Assembly (NCBI GenBank): GCA_018241695.1
Contig: JAFEDH010000030.1
Location: forward strand, 1 to 64,000
Direction of reading: 5' to 3'
Source of the DNA: Pseudomonadota bacterium
GTDB taxonomy: Bacteria > Pseudomonadota > Gammaproteobacteria > Burkholderiales > Rhodocyclaceae
Length of the DNA stretch: 64,000 nt
The stretch's first letter is position 1. Every line of letters begins with the position of its first letter. The notes beneath the pieces are model-generated. The model did no database searches. It was not told where the DNA came from and saw only the letters and a list, made by a program, of their open reading frames with translations. This document shows, in pieces, positions 9,587-18,324 of the stretch. The translations under genes and the position numbers were made by a program.

Positions 9587-10719
9587 ATGACGTTCTTCAG
9601 CGGAACGATGGTGGAGTAGGCCCGATAGCGGAAGTGCGTGTCAGGTACGGAGCACTGCACTTCCATCGTTCCGGGGTCGGTGCCGCATTGGCCCAGTGCC
9701 GGCGCACCCATGGTGCTGTTGCCGGAAATCGGCGGCAGGATGGAGAACATGGACGGGGCATTGACCGGAGCTTTTTCGGTCAGGGGGCTGCGCGCCAGCA
9801 CACCGATGCGGATGGCGACGACACGGCTGGCGGTGGTGTTGTCGATGGCGGTGTTGCCGTCGACCCAGCCGGTGACCGCATAACTGGATGCTGTGGCCGA
9901 AAGCCCGTACTGTGCTTTCAGAAACACGATTTCATCCACCACGCTGTTGGCGCCATAGGCGGGAAAATCGGCAGCCCGGAGCGCGTAGAGGCCATTGGTG
10001 AGGCTGGTGGTGTAGCGGCGACTGACGAATGCGCCCAGATTGGCGAGATACGGTACGGGATTGGCCGCCAGCGCCGCCGCATCGACGTTGTTCCAGCCCG
10101 CGCCGCCTGGTGCGGCGGCCACGTTGTAAAGAGGGTTGGTTCCATCGTGGGCGATCGGAGACAGGACCGGACTGGTGTTGTTGGTGACGGCAATCAGGGT
10201 GCATTGATTGCTGATATCGGCAACGGCCAGGTCGCCCTGGTTGAAGCCGATAGCGGAGGTGATCGGGTAGGCACCCGGATAGGTGACCGGCGAGGTGATT
10301 TCCGATCCCGCCACGCCGGAGGCCGGATTCCCGTACTGAATCTCCAGGGTGTCGGAACCGCTGTTGTTGGTGATGATGCGTACCGGCAGCGTGCTCAGGG
10401 CGTAGGCACCGCTGCCGGCCATATTGCCGGGAAGTGGTGTCGCGTTGAAGGTGCTGCCGTTGTAGTAGTAACTGATAAAGGGACAGTTCTGCAGCTTGGC
10501 CATGGCATATCCGGCTTGCCCCAGATCCCGCTCGAGCAGGTACAGCGCCATGGTGCCGTTGCTCTGGGATTCGAGCGTGCCGATATTGGTGTTGCGCTCC
10601 GCAGCAAAGTTGCGGAACACCAGGGCGACCGCGAGCAGGGCGAAAATACCGATCACCATCCCGATCATCAGATCGATCAGGCTGAAGCCAGCGTGCCGGT
10701 AATGTGCTCTGGGCGTCAT
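9574..10719 (-). CDS. pilW: PilW-like minor pilin
   Basis: A 381-residue PilW-family minor pilin. I chose the internal ATG because its A-T-G-A overlaps the pilV stop and places the cleavage site correctly: HAG/FSLID about ten residues in. An upstream in-frame start would add about 21 residues inside pilV. The +5 residue of the mature helix is Asp rather than the near-universal Glu, a conservative but unusual change. The long beta-rich body is Asn- and Thr-rich, with cysteines near NCPF, NQCT, QCGT and VQCS. PilW is expected to sit in the tip complex between the major pilin fibre and PilX/PilY1. Confidence 0.85.
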   Translation of the reverse strand: MTPRAHYRHAGFSLIDLMIGMVIGIFALLAVALVFRNFAAERNTNIGTLESQSNGTMALYLLERDLGQAGYAMAKLQNCPFISYYYNGSTFNATPLPGNMAGSGAYALSTLPVRIITNNSGSDTLEIQYGNPASGVAGSEITSPVTYPGAYPITSAIGFNQGDLAVADISNQCTLIAVTNNTSPVLSPIAHDGTNPLYNVAAAPGGAGWNNVDAAALAANPVPYLANLGAFVSRRYTTSLTNGLYALRAADFPAYGANSVVDEIVFLKAQYGLSATASSYAVTGWVDGNTAIDNTTASRVVAIRIGVLARSPLTEKAPVNAPSMFSILPPISGNSTMGAPALGQCGTDPGTMEVQCSVPDTHFRYRAYSTIVPLKNVIWSR

Positions 10720-11117
10720 TGCTGCTGGACCTGGGCGGTGGTCAGATATTGATGTGTGGTATTGGTTTTCTTGTCCGGCCACGTGATGACGATGCTCACC
10801 ATTGCCCCGCTGCCCGAGGGCGTGATGGTGGTGCCGGACCCATCGCCACCGGGGATCAGATTGGAGACCCGGGTTTGCCAGGCGGATGTATTGAAAGCGG
10901 ACGGGGCCGGCGAGGTCCAGACTTCGCCGATCAGTTCGCCGGCGAGGTAGCTGGCGTCGTTGCGGAACTTTGCCTGGCCGGTCTGGCTGGCAGCCTGCGT
11001 GGCCATCATCATGAGGCTGATCAGACCGATCGAGAGCAGCAGAACACTGACCAGGGCTTCGAGGATGAAGGCGCCGTGCTGTGTTGCCTTTGCCGGGGAA
11101 CGGGGATGTTTCATCAT
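10716..11117 (-). CDS. pilV: PilV-like minor pilin
   Basis: A 133-residue PilV-family minor pilin. The start is one of two adjacent ATG codons four bases after the stop of the preceding pilin gene; longer readings would run far back into that gene. The prepilin site is HG/AFILE, so the mature protein begins with Ala and keeps Glu at +5, followed by the hydrophobic helix ALVSVLLLSIGLISLMMM. The globular part is short. The gene ends in an ATGA overlap with pilW, indicating coupled translation. PilV-type pilins form the minor-pilin core complex that initiates fibre assembly. Confidence 0.85.
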   Translation of the reverse strand: MMKHPRSPAKATQHGAFILEALVSVLLLSIGLISLMMMATQAASQTGQAKFRNDASYLAGELIGEVWTSPAPSAFNTSAWQTRVSNLIPGGDGSGTTITPSGSGAMVSIVITWPDKKTNTTHQYLTTAQVQQQ

Positions 11118-11121
11118 GGCT

Positions 11122-11841
11122 TCAGGGACAGGCCAGGGCGGCACCTGCGGCAGCGGCGGGGTTGCACAGCCGGATCGCGCCACTGGTCGGGATGATCCGG
11201 ATCCGCCAGGCGTTGGCGCTTGGGTTGGTGGATGAAACGGTGATGGTGTCGATGGGGTTTTCGCTCTGGGCATTGGTAATCACCCGGCCCAGCGGGCTGA
11301 AGGTGATGGCATAGGCTGCGGTGCCTCCACCCTGCGCCACGACATTGATCCCCACCTGCGCGTTGCCATCGCTTTTGAATGCAATCAGCGGGTCCTGGCT
11401 GCAGGAGGCCGGGCTGGAGTTGTTATCCACGAAGTAACCACGACAGCCGGTTTTCACGGTAGAGGAGCAGCGTGGCACATCAGGAGTGCAGATGCTGGGC
11501 CGGTCTGGCGGGGTGAACGGGCCCGCTCCACAATACCCCTGGGCGAGGCCGGTCATGGTAGGGGCAGCATCGGTCTGGGTGACCACCCACAGGGACGAGG
11601 TGGCACTGTAAGCGCAGTTGTTATCCATAGTGGTAACAGTCTGGAATCGCATCGGCACATTGCGGGCGATGGCTGCGGCCCGCGCCTGGCGCAACCCGCT
11701 GAAGAGCGATTCGGCGGTGAGCTTGGCCTTGTTGCTGGCCATAACGGTATTGAAGGAGGTCAAGCCGAGCGACAGCAATATGGCAGCAATGGCGACGGTC
11801 ACCATCAGTTCTACCAGAGTGAAGCCCCCCGGCCGTTGCAT
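11122..11841 (-). CDS. fimT: FimT/GspH-type minor pilin
   Basis: A 239-residue pseudopilin with an N-terminal methylation motif: PGG/FTLVELMVTVAIAAILLSLG. The mature helix has Phe at +1 and Glu at +5. The following region (SNKAKLTAESLFSGLRQARAAAI) is the hallmark of the GspH/FimT family. The start I chose overlaps the stop of the upstream pilE by one base (TGATG) and is the only one that puts the cleavage site close to the N-terminus. The body has at least six cysteines in its middle (CAY, YCGAG, CTPDVPRC, TGCRG, CSQD). FimT/FimU proteins join the tip complex, and some bind DNA during uptake. Whether this one does cannot be told here. Confidence 0.85.
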   Translation of the reverse strand: MQRPGGFTLVELMVTVAIAAILLSLGLTSFNTVMASNKAKLTAESLFSGLRQARAAAIARNVPMRFQTVTTMDNNCAYSATSSLWVVTQTDAAPTMTGLAQGYCGAGPFTPPDRPSICTPDVPRCSSTVKTGCRGYFVDNNSSPASCSQDPLIAFKSDGNAQVGINVVAQGGGTAAYAITFSPLGRVITNAQSENPIDTITVSSTNPSANAWRIRIIPTSGAIRLCNPAAAAGAALACP

Positions 11842-12287
11842 CAGCAGCCTCCCGAACTGCGCAGCCAGCAGCCGCTGTTGCTCGCCCATCCGGAAGGAGC
11901 CCCTGCCGTGATGACCGTGGCCTTGCCTCCCGACTGGTCAACGGTATAGGCAAAACCGCCCAGACCCTTCGTGGCTATACCGGTTGCCGTTGCGGTGTAG
12001 CTGAGTCCGTCGGCGCTGGGTGCGCAGCTGTACTGGAAGTATTGAGCCCCGGTTGTGGGAGGGGTGACCGCACATTTGGTGTTGTCCGAGGCCAGCCAGT
12101 AGTTGCGGTTATCCTGGAAATACTGCTCCATCTGAAGCTGATAGCTGGAGAGCAGGGAGAAGGCTTCGGTCAGCTTCCCTTTCAGGATGTAGCTGTTGTA
12201 GGCAGGCAGGGCGATGGCTGCCAGCACGGCGATGATCGCCACGACGATCATCAGTTCGATGAGGGTAAAACCGGCAGATTTGGTCAT
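11841..12287 (-). CDS. pilE: PilE-type type IV pilin
   Basis: A 148-residue type IV pilin. The prepilin sequence is KSAG/FTLIELMIVVAIIAVLAAIALPAY, the classical motif with Phe +1 and Glu +5, followed by a helix continuing to SYQLQMEQYFQDNRNYW, a typical PilE/minor-pilin alpha1 to beta region. Cysteines near CAV, YSCAP and CWLRSSGGC could form the D-loop. I chose the ATG eight bases after GAGG; another in-frame ATG two codons upstream would be too close to it. It is the first gene of the minus-strand pilus operon, so its promoter should drive the minor pilins and pilY1. It may be a minor pilin rather than the major fibre subunit. Confidence 0.85.
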   Translation of the reverse strand: MTKSAGFTLIELMIVVAIIAVLAAIALPAYNSYILKGKLTEAFSLLSSYQLQMEQYFQDNRNYWLASDNTKCAVTPPTTGAQYFQYSCAPSADGLSYTATATGIATKGLGGFAYTVDQSGGKATVITAGAPSGWASNSGCWLRSSGGC

Positions 12288-12363
12288 GGACATTTCCTCA
12301 TTTCCTGATGATTCGTTGCACTCCGAACCGCTAGGTAACGGGGCCACCGGTTGATGACCCATT

Positions 12364-12412
12364 GGTTTCACCCGTGCGGATGGTTAAACCCGGTGCCACT
12401 ATAAGTGAAACC
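12364..12412. promoter_or_regulatory. Inverted repeat upstream of pilE
   Basis: GGTTTCAC and GTGAAACC form a perfect 8-base inverted repeat separated by 33 bases, 77-125 bases upstream of the pilE start. Between the arms, on the pilE strand, is TGGCAC, the -24 half of a sigma-54 promoter, but the -12 half reads TTAAC instead of TTGC. It could be an activator or repressor site for the pilus operon. The assignment is tentative. Confidence 0.3.
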
Positions 12413-12547
12413 GCCGTATGTTCGCTGCATGGTCGGTGCTCCGGACGATGAGCGGTGTAAGCAGCCGGATAAATGGTACTCAGGCTCCGGGCTACCGAAC
12501 AGGCGGTTGCCCAAGCCGGCAGCGGCTCGCTATAATCCGGCCCCCTC

Positions 12548-12623
<76 letters not shown>

Positions 12624-12631
12624 GTACTACC

Positions 12632-12668
12632 AAGGCCCCACAAGGTTTATGCCTTCCGGGGCCTTTCT
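12632..12668 (+). terminator. Terminator after tRNA-Thr
   Basis: AAGGCCCC and GGGGCCTT form a perfect 8-bp stem with an 18-base loop, followed by TCTC. It starts nine bases after the tRNA and is probably its transcription terminator, although the T-run is short. Confidence 0.6.
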
Positions 12669-12890
12669 CATTGGTGCATGGTGCACTGGCAGCACAGTGC
12701 GCGTCAGCAAACGGCAACTAATCCACCATTCCGCATCGTCGATGCTGCGCTCGGCTTTCGTGGTCAGCACCTATGTGGATGCACAGGCCGCAGTAGAGGA
12801 CATCCGGGAACCTCGGCCCTTTCTCTGTTGCTGATCGGCGGCTATGGTTTTCGTCTAGCATGGTTCATTGCACCAACGAAAGGAGAAGTG

Positions 12891-13100
12891 ATGGGCAACG
12901 ACCAGAAAACGGTATCCCTGTCGGGTTGCTCGCCAGAAGATGCGCAGTTTCAGACCGGCTCCAGTGAATCTTCGCTGCAGCCCTCGCCAAAAACGGAGAA
13001 AAAACTGGGTTCCAGGCGCTGGCCATCGGAAAGGATCAACTGCCTGACACCCTTCGTCGCACCCTGGCCAGATTCGAGCGAGTCAACGGAACACGAGTAG
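12891..13100 (+). CDS. Possible small protein, unknown
   Basis: A 69-codon reading frame with a good ribosome binding site (AAAGGAGAAG four bases before ATG). The product is Ser-, Pro- and Gln-rich with no membrane segment, and I do not recognise it. A second open frame beginning near the A-run at about 12999 continues past the stop and reads into a basic, Arg-rich segment, so the locus could be a frameshifted remnant of one longer gene. It is the only plausible coding signal in the half kilobase between tRNA-Thr and the YdcF-like gene. Confidence 0.25.
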   Translation: MGNDQKTVSLSGCSPEDAQFQTGSSESSLQPSPKTEKKLGSRRWPSERINCLTPFVAPWPDSSESTEHE

Positions 13101-13151
13101 TTCTCTTCCGCCGTCTTTCTCCACCCGCACGAATTTTTCGCTGTTTGCTGC

Positions 13152-13907
13152 ATGAAACCGGATCGTTCTGCCATGGTTAGGCCATCTCTGTTTCGACGCC
13201 GACACATCTGGCTTCCCTCGATATACGGCTGGCTGGCGCTGTTGGCGTGTGCAGGTTTCGTATGCCTGTTCGTCGGACGGCATATTTACGGGTTCCTGGC
13301 CCTGAATGATCCTGCGCCGCACGCCCGGATACTTGTCGTGGAAGGCTGGCTGAATGAAAAGGAACTCGATCAGGCGGTAGCCGTGTTTTTGTCCGGCAGA
13401 TACGAACGGGTGTTTGTCACGGGGGGCCCGGTGGAAACCTGGCAGGAATGTCGGGGGAGTTCAAATTACGCCGACTTTGCAGCGGCCTACCTGAGGACAC
13501 ATGGCCTTCAGGAGGCTGCCGTAATCGCCGTACCCGCGCCAGCCTCTGCCCAGGACCGGACATTTCTGAGTGCCGTCAGATTGCGCGACTGGGCTGCAAA
13601 GCAGCATCTCGTATTCGGCCCCTTTGATGTATTTTCGGCAGGTACACATGCACGACGATCACGCTTGCTGTACCGGATGGCATTCGGGCCGAATGTTGAA
13701 GTCGGTGTGTTGTCGGCGCGGCCACAGGAATACGATGGCCAACATTGGTGGCGAACAAGTGCAGGGGCAAAATCCGTACTGGAAGAGGCCATCGGCCTGC
13801 TCTGGACAATATGTTTTTTCCATCCTGCGCCCCCGGGTTCCTATGAGGAGTTGTGGAATGTGCCGTATTCCGCCGTGGCTGGCTCCCGGGGGAGTTCCCT
13901 GCCTTGA
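13152..13907 (+). CDS. YdcF/SanA-like (DUF218) membrane-anchored protein
   Basis: A 251-residue protein with one N-terminal membrane segment (about residues 23-50) and a DUF218/YdcF-like domain after it. Family features include ILVVEGW near the domain start, VFVTGGPVE, a helix with YADFAAAYLRTHGL, and HARRSRLLYRMAFGP, where family members have a conserved Arg/His-rich strand-helix. DUF218 proteins (ElyC, SanA, YdcF) act at the inner membrane in envelope polysaccharide or peptidoglycan homeostasis; the reaction is not known. The start is uncertain: no clear Shine-Dalgarno precedes the first ATG, and a second ATG lies eight codons later. The gene is alone on its strand with about 230 non-coding bases after it. 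Confidence 0.65.
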   Translation: MKPDRSAMVRPSLFRRRHIWLPSIYGWLALLACAGFVCLFVGRHIYGFLALNDPAPHARILVVEGWLNEKELDQAVAVFLSGRYERVFVTGGPVETWQECRGSSNYADFAAAYLRTHGLQEAAVIAVPAPASAQDRTFLSAVRLRDWAAKQHLVFGPFDVFSAGTHARRSRLLYRMAFGPNVEVGVLSARPQEYDGQHWWRTSAGAKSVLEEAIGLLWTICFFHPAPPGSYEELWNVPYSAVAGSRGSSLP

Positions 13908-14136
13908 GAGAGCGCGGCTGCTCTTGCAGCCAAACTTTTTAGTTCGGTGCCATGCTGCAGCGGGGCTTTGGATGGAACGCCGGTTCCAGATGGGACTGGT
14001 GCAGTGCGTTCGTTCTGGCCATAATCCCCGCCAGTTTTCTGAACTGCTCCTGTTGGCTCCCCTTCCAGTGAATTCTGGCGATGTGACTGTTCCGGCCATG
14101 AGCCGGGTACTTGTCCTTTTTCTGTGAGACTGCTGT

Positions 14137-16221
14137 ATGCGTATCTACCGAACCACGATTGCCTTTGCGGTGATGATCCTGACCGGACCTTCATTGTGTT
14201 TTGCAGACTCAGGGGTGGATGATCAGATCATCATCACCGGCACCCGGTTTGCGCACACGATGGCGGACATCCCCGCAGCTGTGGATGTGGTGGATACACG
14301 CCAGATTCAGGAGGCGGGGCCACGGGTGAATGTTTCGGAGGCGCTGGCTGCGGTTCCCGGGCTGGTTGTGCAGAATCGCCAGAATTATGCGCAGGATCTG
14401 CAGATTTCATCACGCGGTTTTGGCGCCCGGTCGGCTTTTGGCGTGCGCGGGGTACGCTTCATTACCGACGGCATCCCGGCGACCACCCCGGACGGGCAGG
14501 GCCAGGCCGCAACCTTCAATCTCGATGTGGCGGATCGTATCGAGGTGCTGCGCGGGCCTTTTGCGGTGACCTATGGCAATCATGCGGGCGGGGTTGTGCA
14601 ATTGTTCACCCGGGAGGGTGCCGGCCCGCCCCGTCTGGAGGTGAACGCCAGCGCCGGCAGTTATGGCAGCTGGAAGGTGGACAGCAATCTTCAGGGCAGG
14701 TCGGGGCCGGTAGCCTATCTGCTTGATACTTCCCGCTTCCAGACCGATGGTTATCGCGACCATAGCGCGGCGACCCGGGATCAGGGCTATGCCAAGCTGG
14801 TATTTCATCTGGATCCGGGAGAGAGCCTGATGCTGGTGGCCAACAGCCTGCATCAGAAGGATACGCAGGACCCCCTGGGGCTGACCTGGGCCGGTGTGAT
14901 GCAGAACCGGCGTGGCGTCGATCCGTCCGCGCTTTTGTACAACACCCGGAAAAGTATCGACCATCTCCAGGCGGGCCTGGCCTATAGCCGCAAGTTCGAC
15001 GGACAGGAGATCCAGATCGTTTTTTATGGAGGCACGCGGCATGTGGTGCAATACCAGGCCATTCCCAAGGCAGCCCAGGCCAGCCCGCGCAGCCCCGGGG
15101 GCGTGGTGGCGTTCGACCGCAACTTCAATGGCTTGAATTTGCGCTGGATGGCATCGCGCAGCCTGGCTACGGGAGTGCTGACCACGACGGTGGGTCTTGA
15201 TGTGGATCGTTCCGAGGACGAACGCAAGGGATTCGAGAATTTCATCGGCAGCCAGCTGGGGGTGATGGGCCGGCTGCGGCGTAACGAAACCGATCGTGTC
15301 GGCAATTTCGATCCCTATGCGCAGGCCGAGTGGAGTGCCGGGCGCTGGGAACTGACTGCCGGGGTGCGTCACAGCGAAGTGCGCTTCAGGGTTGCCGACC
15401 ATTACCTGTCCAATGGAGACGATAGCGGTTCCTTCTCCTACTCGGCCACCACGCCGATGCTGGGGTTGGTGTACAAGCTCGACCCCAGGGTCAATCTCTA
15501 TGCCAGCATGGCAAGAGGGTTCGAGACTCCCACCTTTAACGAGATGTTCTATTCCGCTGCCGGTGGCGGCTTCAACTACGGCTTGCGCCCGGCCCGCAGC
15601 AATCACTTCGAAGCCGGCATCAAGACGACGCCGGCCGAGGGCCTGCGGTTGAATCTGGCCTGGTTTCGTATCCGCACCGAAGGTGAACTGGTTGTGGACC
15701 AGTCGACCGGCGGCCGTACCAGCTATCGCAATGCCGGAAATACCAGCCGTGAAGGGTATGAGCTTTCCCTGGATACGTCCTGGGCACGGGTATTCAGTGC
15801 CCGTCTGGCCCTGACGGGTATTACCGCTATTTACGACAATGGCTTCACGTCCGGTGCGGGCGTCGTGACCCCGGGGCGGCGTCTGCCGGGGGTGCCGGCG
15901 GACAGCGCGTTCGGTGAAATCGTCTGGCGTGATCCGGCTTCGGGATACAGCGCAGGTGTCGAGCTACAAGGGCAGGGGCGGATCTTTGTCGAGGACACCA
16001 ACCGGCAACGTCCGGCATCCGGCTATGCCGTCGCTAATCTGCGTGTGGGAGCGCAGCAGAAATCGGGGGCATGGACGACGAGCCAGTATTTGCGTTGCAA
16101 TAACCTGTTCGATCTCGCCTACATTGGTTCCGTGATCGTGGGTGACACCAATAGCCGTTATTACGAGCCTGCTCCGGGCCGTAACTGGGTGGTGGGCGGA
16201 AGCGTTGCATACCAGTTCTGA
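14137..16221 (+). CDS. pqqU: TonB-dependent PQQ receptor (PqqU/YncD-like)
   Basis: A 694-residue outer-membrane receptor with a signal peptide ending at CFA (about residue 23), a plug domain and a 22-strand barrel ending in the outer-membrane sequence VGGSVAYQF. From memory it matches E. coli YncD, now PqqU, the receptor for the cofactor pyrroloquinoline quinone, along much of its length. Examples are VPGLVVQNRQNYAQDLQ and RGFGARSAFGVRGVR in the plug, DGIPATTPDGQGQ, ARGFETPTFNE in the barrel, and IGSVIVGDTNSRYYEPAPGRN near the end. A PQQ-type dehydrogenase follows directly, which supports a role in PQQ uptake. No PQQ biosynthesis genes are visible in the window. The substrate is inferred from similarity plus context. 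Confidence 0.85.
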   Translation: MRIYRTTIAFAVMILTGPSLCFADSGVDDQIIITGTRFAHTMADIPAAVDVVDTRQIQEAGPRVNVSEALAAVPGLVVQNRQNYAQDLQISSRGFGARSAFGVRGVRFITDGIPATTPDGQGQAATFNLDVADRIEVLRGPFAVTYGNHAGGVVQLFTREGAGPPRLEVNASAGSYGSWKVDSNLQGRSGPVAYLLDTSRFQTDGYRDHSAATRDQGYAKLVFHLDPGESLMLVANSLHQKDTQDPLGLTWAGVMQNRRGVDPSALLYNTRKSIDHLQAGLAYSRKFDGQEIQIVFYGGTRHVVQYQAIPKAAQASPRSPGGVVAFDRNFNGLNLRWMASRSLATGVLTTTVGLDVDRSEDERKGFENFIGSQLGVMGRLRRNETDRVGNFDPYAQAEWSAGRWELTAGVRHSEVRFRVADHYLSNGDDSGSFSYSATTPMLGLVYKLDPRVNLYASMARGFETPTFNEMFYSAAGGGFNYGLRPARSNHFEAGIKTTPAEGLRLNLAWFRIRTEGELVVDQSTGGRTSYRNAGNTSREGYELSLDTSWARVFSARLALTGITAIYDNGFTSGAGVVTPGRRLPGVPADSAFGEIVWRDPASGYSAGVELQGQGRIFVEDTNRQRPASGYAVANLRVGAQQKSGAWTTSQYLRCNNLFDLAYIGSVIVGDTNSRYYEPAPGRNWVVGGSVAYQF

Positions 16222-16374
16222 ACTTGCCCCCTTGCCTCAGCGCATTTCAAATTAGAGTTAAAATGTTTTCTGGATTAAATCAATGTGTACAATTTTTTGG
16301 GTGATGGAGGCTGCCGGCAGTTGATGCCACCGGGAAGCGCCATTCACCATCCACCCCGACCGGAGAGTTCGATC

Positions 16375-18213
16375 ATGGCGTTTTCCCTGAACCGCAGCGC
16401 GGCCCTTGCCTTGTTTTTGTTGCCAACCGCCGCGTGGGCGATTTCGGAAACGGTGACAACCACGATTGGCGAAAATATTTTCAAGGAGCGTTGCGCGGTC
16501 TGTCATACCCAGGCCGAGGGTCGCACACCTTCCCGCGCCCAACTGGGCACACACACGCCGGAGAGCGTGGTCGAAGCCCTGACCCGGGGCCTGATGGTGG
16601 AACAGGCCAAGGGTCTCAGCATGGACGAGCGCCGCTCACTGGCCTTTTACCTCACCGGCAAGAAACCCCGGGAGGAGGCGGCTGCCGATCCGATGGCCAA
16701 TGCCTGCACCGGCAAGCCTGCTCCCTTCAAGGCCGGCAAGTCGGACTGGGGCATCTGGGGGCGTGATCTGGACAACACCCGCTATCAGTCCGCACCGGGG
16801 CTGACTGCCGCCGAGGTGCCCCGGCTCAAGCTCAAGTGGTCCTTCGCCTACCCTTCATCCATGGTCTACGGGCAGCCCACGGCTGCGGGTGACCGGATTT
16901 TCGTGACCAGTTTCTCGGGGCAGACATTTTCCCTGGATGCCGATACCGGCTGTACCCGCTGGTCCTATAACACCAGTGCCGCCGCCCGCGCCGGCTTTAC
17001 CATCGCGCCGCTGGGGGCGGGCAGGTACGGTGCCTTCATCGGTGACGATGCGGCCTGGGTTCACGCACTCGATGCCGCCACCGGGAAACTGCTGTGGAAG
17101 GTCAAGGTTGACCCGCATCCGACGTCTCATGTCACCGGTCATCCGGCTTTCTACAAGGGTGTGCTGTATGTCGCCATTGCATCCAAGGAAGAGGGTGCTG
17201 CGATGAATGCCGAATATCCCTGCTGTACGTTCCGCGGCGGGATTACGGCGCTGGATGCGAAGACCGGAAAAATTCTCTGGAAAAGCTATACGGTCGATGA
17301 GCCCAAACCCTTCAAGGATCCGCAGCCGGGCAAGGCCAAATTCGGTCCGGCCGGTGCCTCGATCTGGTCTACGCCCACCATCGACGAGAAGGCCGGTGTG
17401 GTTTACGGCACCACAGGCAACTCTTATACCGACGATTCAGTGCCGGCATCAGATGCCGTGGTGGCGTTCGATCTCAAGACCGGCGCCTTGCGCTGGGCCC
17501 GGCAGGCCACTCCTGACGACAACTATGTGGTCGGTTGCGGTTTTGGCTATTCCAAGGCAGGCAACAACTGCCCGAGCCCGACGGGAGGGGATTGGGATTT
17601 TGGCGCACCGGTGATTTTGCGTACCCTGCCCAATGGCAAGCGGGTCCTCCTGGCCAGTCAAAAATCAGGAGTGATCTGGGGTATGGATCCTGACAAAAAG
17701 GGTGAAATCCTCTGGCATCGCAAGGTAGGCCAGTCCAGTCCCGCGGGTGGATTGATCTGGGGTTCGGCCGCCAGTCCCAAAGCCGCCCTGGTGGCATATA
17801 CGGGAGGCCTGTTTCCCACCCCCGATGCCGGCCCCAACGGTGTTGCCGCTCTGGATCTGGCTACCGGTGAAGTCATCTGGAATACGACCCTGCCCAAGCC
17901 CGAGCGCTGTGGCTGGGGCACCGAAAAGTGTGTCGGGGTGTTCATGATGCCGGTATCCGCAATGCCGGGAGTCACCTTTGCCGGTTCCACCGACGGTCAT
18001 CTGCGTGCTTATGATGACAACGGCAAGATCGTTTGGGATATGGATACCTATGGCGAATATCCGGGCGTGAATGGCGTCAAGGCCATGGGTGGTTCCCTTG
18101 CACAGGGTGGGGCGGTGATTGCGAATGGTCGCGTGATCGTCAATTCCGGTTATGGTCGTTTCATTGGCAAATCGGGGAATGCCCTGCTGGTTTATACGGT
18201 GGATGGCAAGTAG
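16375..18213 (+). CDS. Cytochrome c/PQQ propeller dehydrogenase (polyvinyl-alcohol-dehydrogenase type)
   Basis: A 612-residue periplasmic quinohemoprotein. The signal peptide ends at AWA (residue 22). An N-terminal class I cytochrome c domain carries CAVCH at residues 40-44. From about residue 130 a beta-propeller with repeated W-motifs (GKLLWKV, GKILWKS, GALRWAR, GEILWHR, GEVIWNT) is typical of PQQ-binding dehydrogenases. An adjacent pair of cysteines (YPCCTFRGG) resembles the vicinal disulfide next to PQQ in such enzymes. The cytochrome-first order and propeller sequence fit the polyvinyl alcohol dehydrogenase (cytochrome) group, which oxidises secondary alcohols and passes electrons to the c-heme. 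The true substrate is not known. The start follows CGGAGAG; upstream in-frame codons would precede the signal peptide. Confidence 0.8.
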   Translation: MAFSLNRSAALALFLLPTAAWAISETVTTTIGENIFKERCAVCHTQAEGRTPSRAQLGTHTPESVVEALTRGLMVEQAKGLSMDERRSLAFYLTGKKPREEAAADPMANACTGKPAPFKAGKSDWGIWGRDLDNTRYQSAPGLTAAEVPRLKLKWSFAYPSSMVYGQPTAAGDRIFVTSFSGQTFSLDADTGCTRWSYNTSAAARAGFTIAPLGAGRYGAFIGDDAAWVHALDAATGKLLWKVKVDPHPTSHVTGHPAFYKGVLYVAIASKEEGAAMNAEYPCCTFRGGITALDAKTGKILWKSYTVDEPKPFKDPQPGKAKFGPAGASIWSTPTIDEKAGVVYGTTGNSYTDDSVPASDAVVAFDLKTGALRWARQATPDDNYVVGCGFGYSKAGNNCPSPTGGDWDFGAPVILRTLPNGKRVLLASQKSGVIWGMDPDKKGEILWHRKVGQSSPAGGLIWGSAASPKAALVAYTGGLFPTPDAGPNGVAALDLATGEVIWNTTLPKPERCGWGTEKCVGVFMMPVSAMPGVTFAGSTDGHLRAYDDNGKIVWDMDTYGEYPGVNGVKAMGGSLAQGGAVIANGRVIVNSGYGRFIGKSGNALLVYTVDGK

Positions 18214-18290
18214 ATACGATGGATCAGAGTCACATTGCCGGCCCCGGCTCCTCGTAGAATGAGGGTCCGTTTCCGGCCTTGATGCCCGAT

Positions 18291-18318
18291 ACGGGCCTGC
18301 CCTGCGCAGGCCCGTTTT
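18291..18318 (+). terminator. Intrinsic terminator before ccoI
   Basis: ACGGGCCTGC and GCAGGCCCGT form a perfect 10-bp stem with a five-base loop, followed by a short T-run. It separates the PQQ dehydrogenase transcript from ccoI, whose ATG follows within seven bases. Confidence 0.7.
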
Positions 18319-18324
18319 GTTTCT

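Noticed and set aside
12383..12398. Sigma-54 promoter for pilE (minus strand, TGGCAC element)
   Set aside because: The -24 half is perfect, but the -12 half reads TTAAC where GC is essential, so I kept only the inverted repeat as a tentative site.
13908..14136. Cobalamin or other riboswitch before the TonB-dependent receptor
   Set aside because: I could not find a B12 box or the conserved core, and the receptor resembles PqqU, not BtuB. Only a short GGAAC/GTTCC dyad is present.
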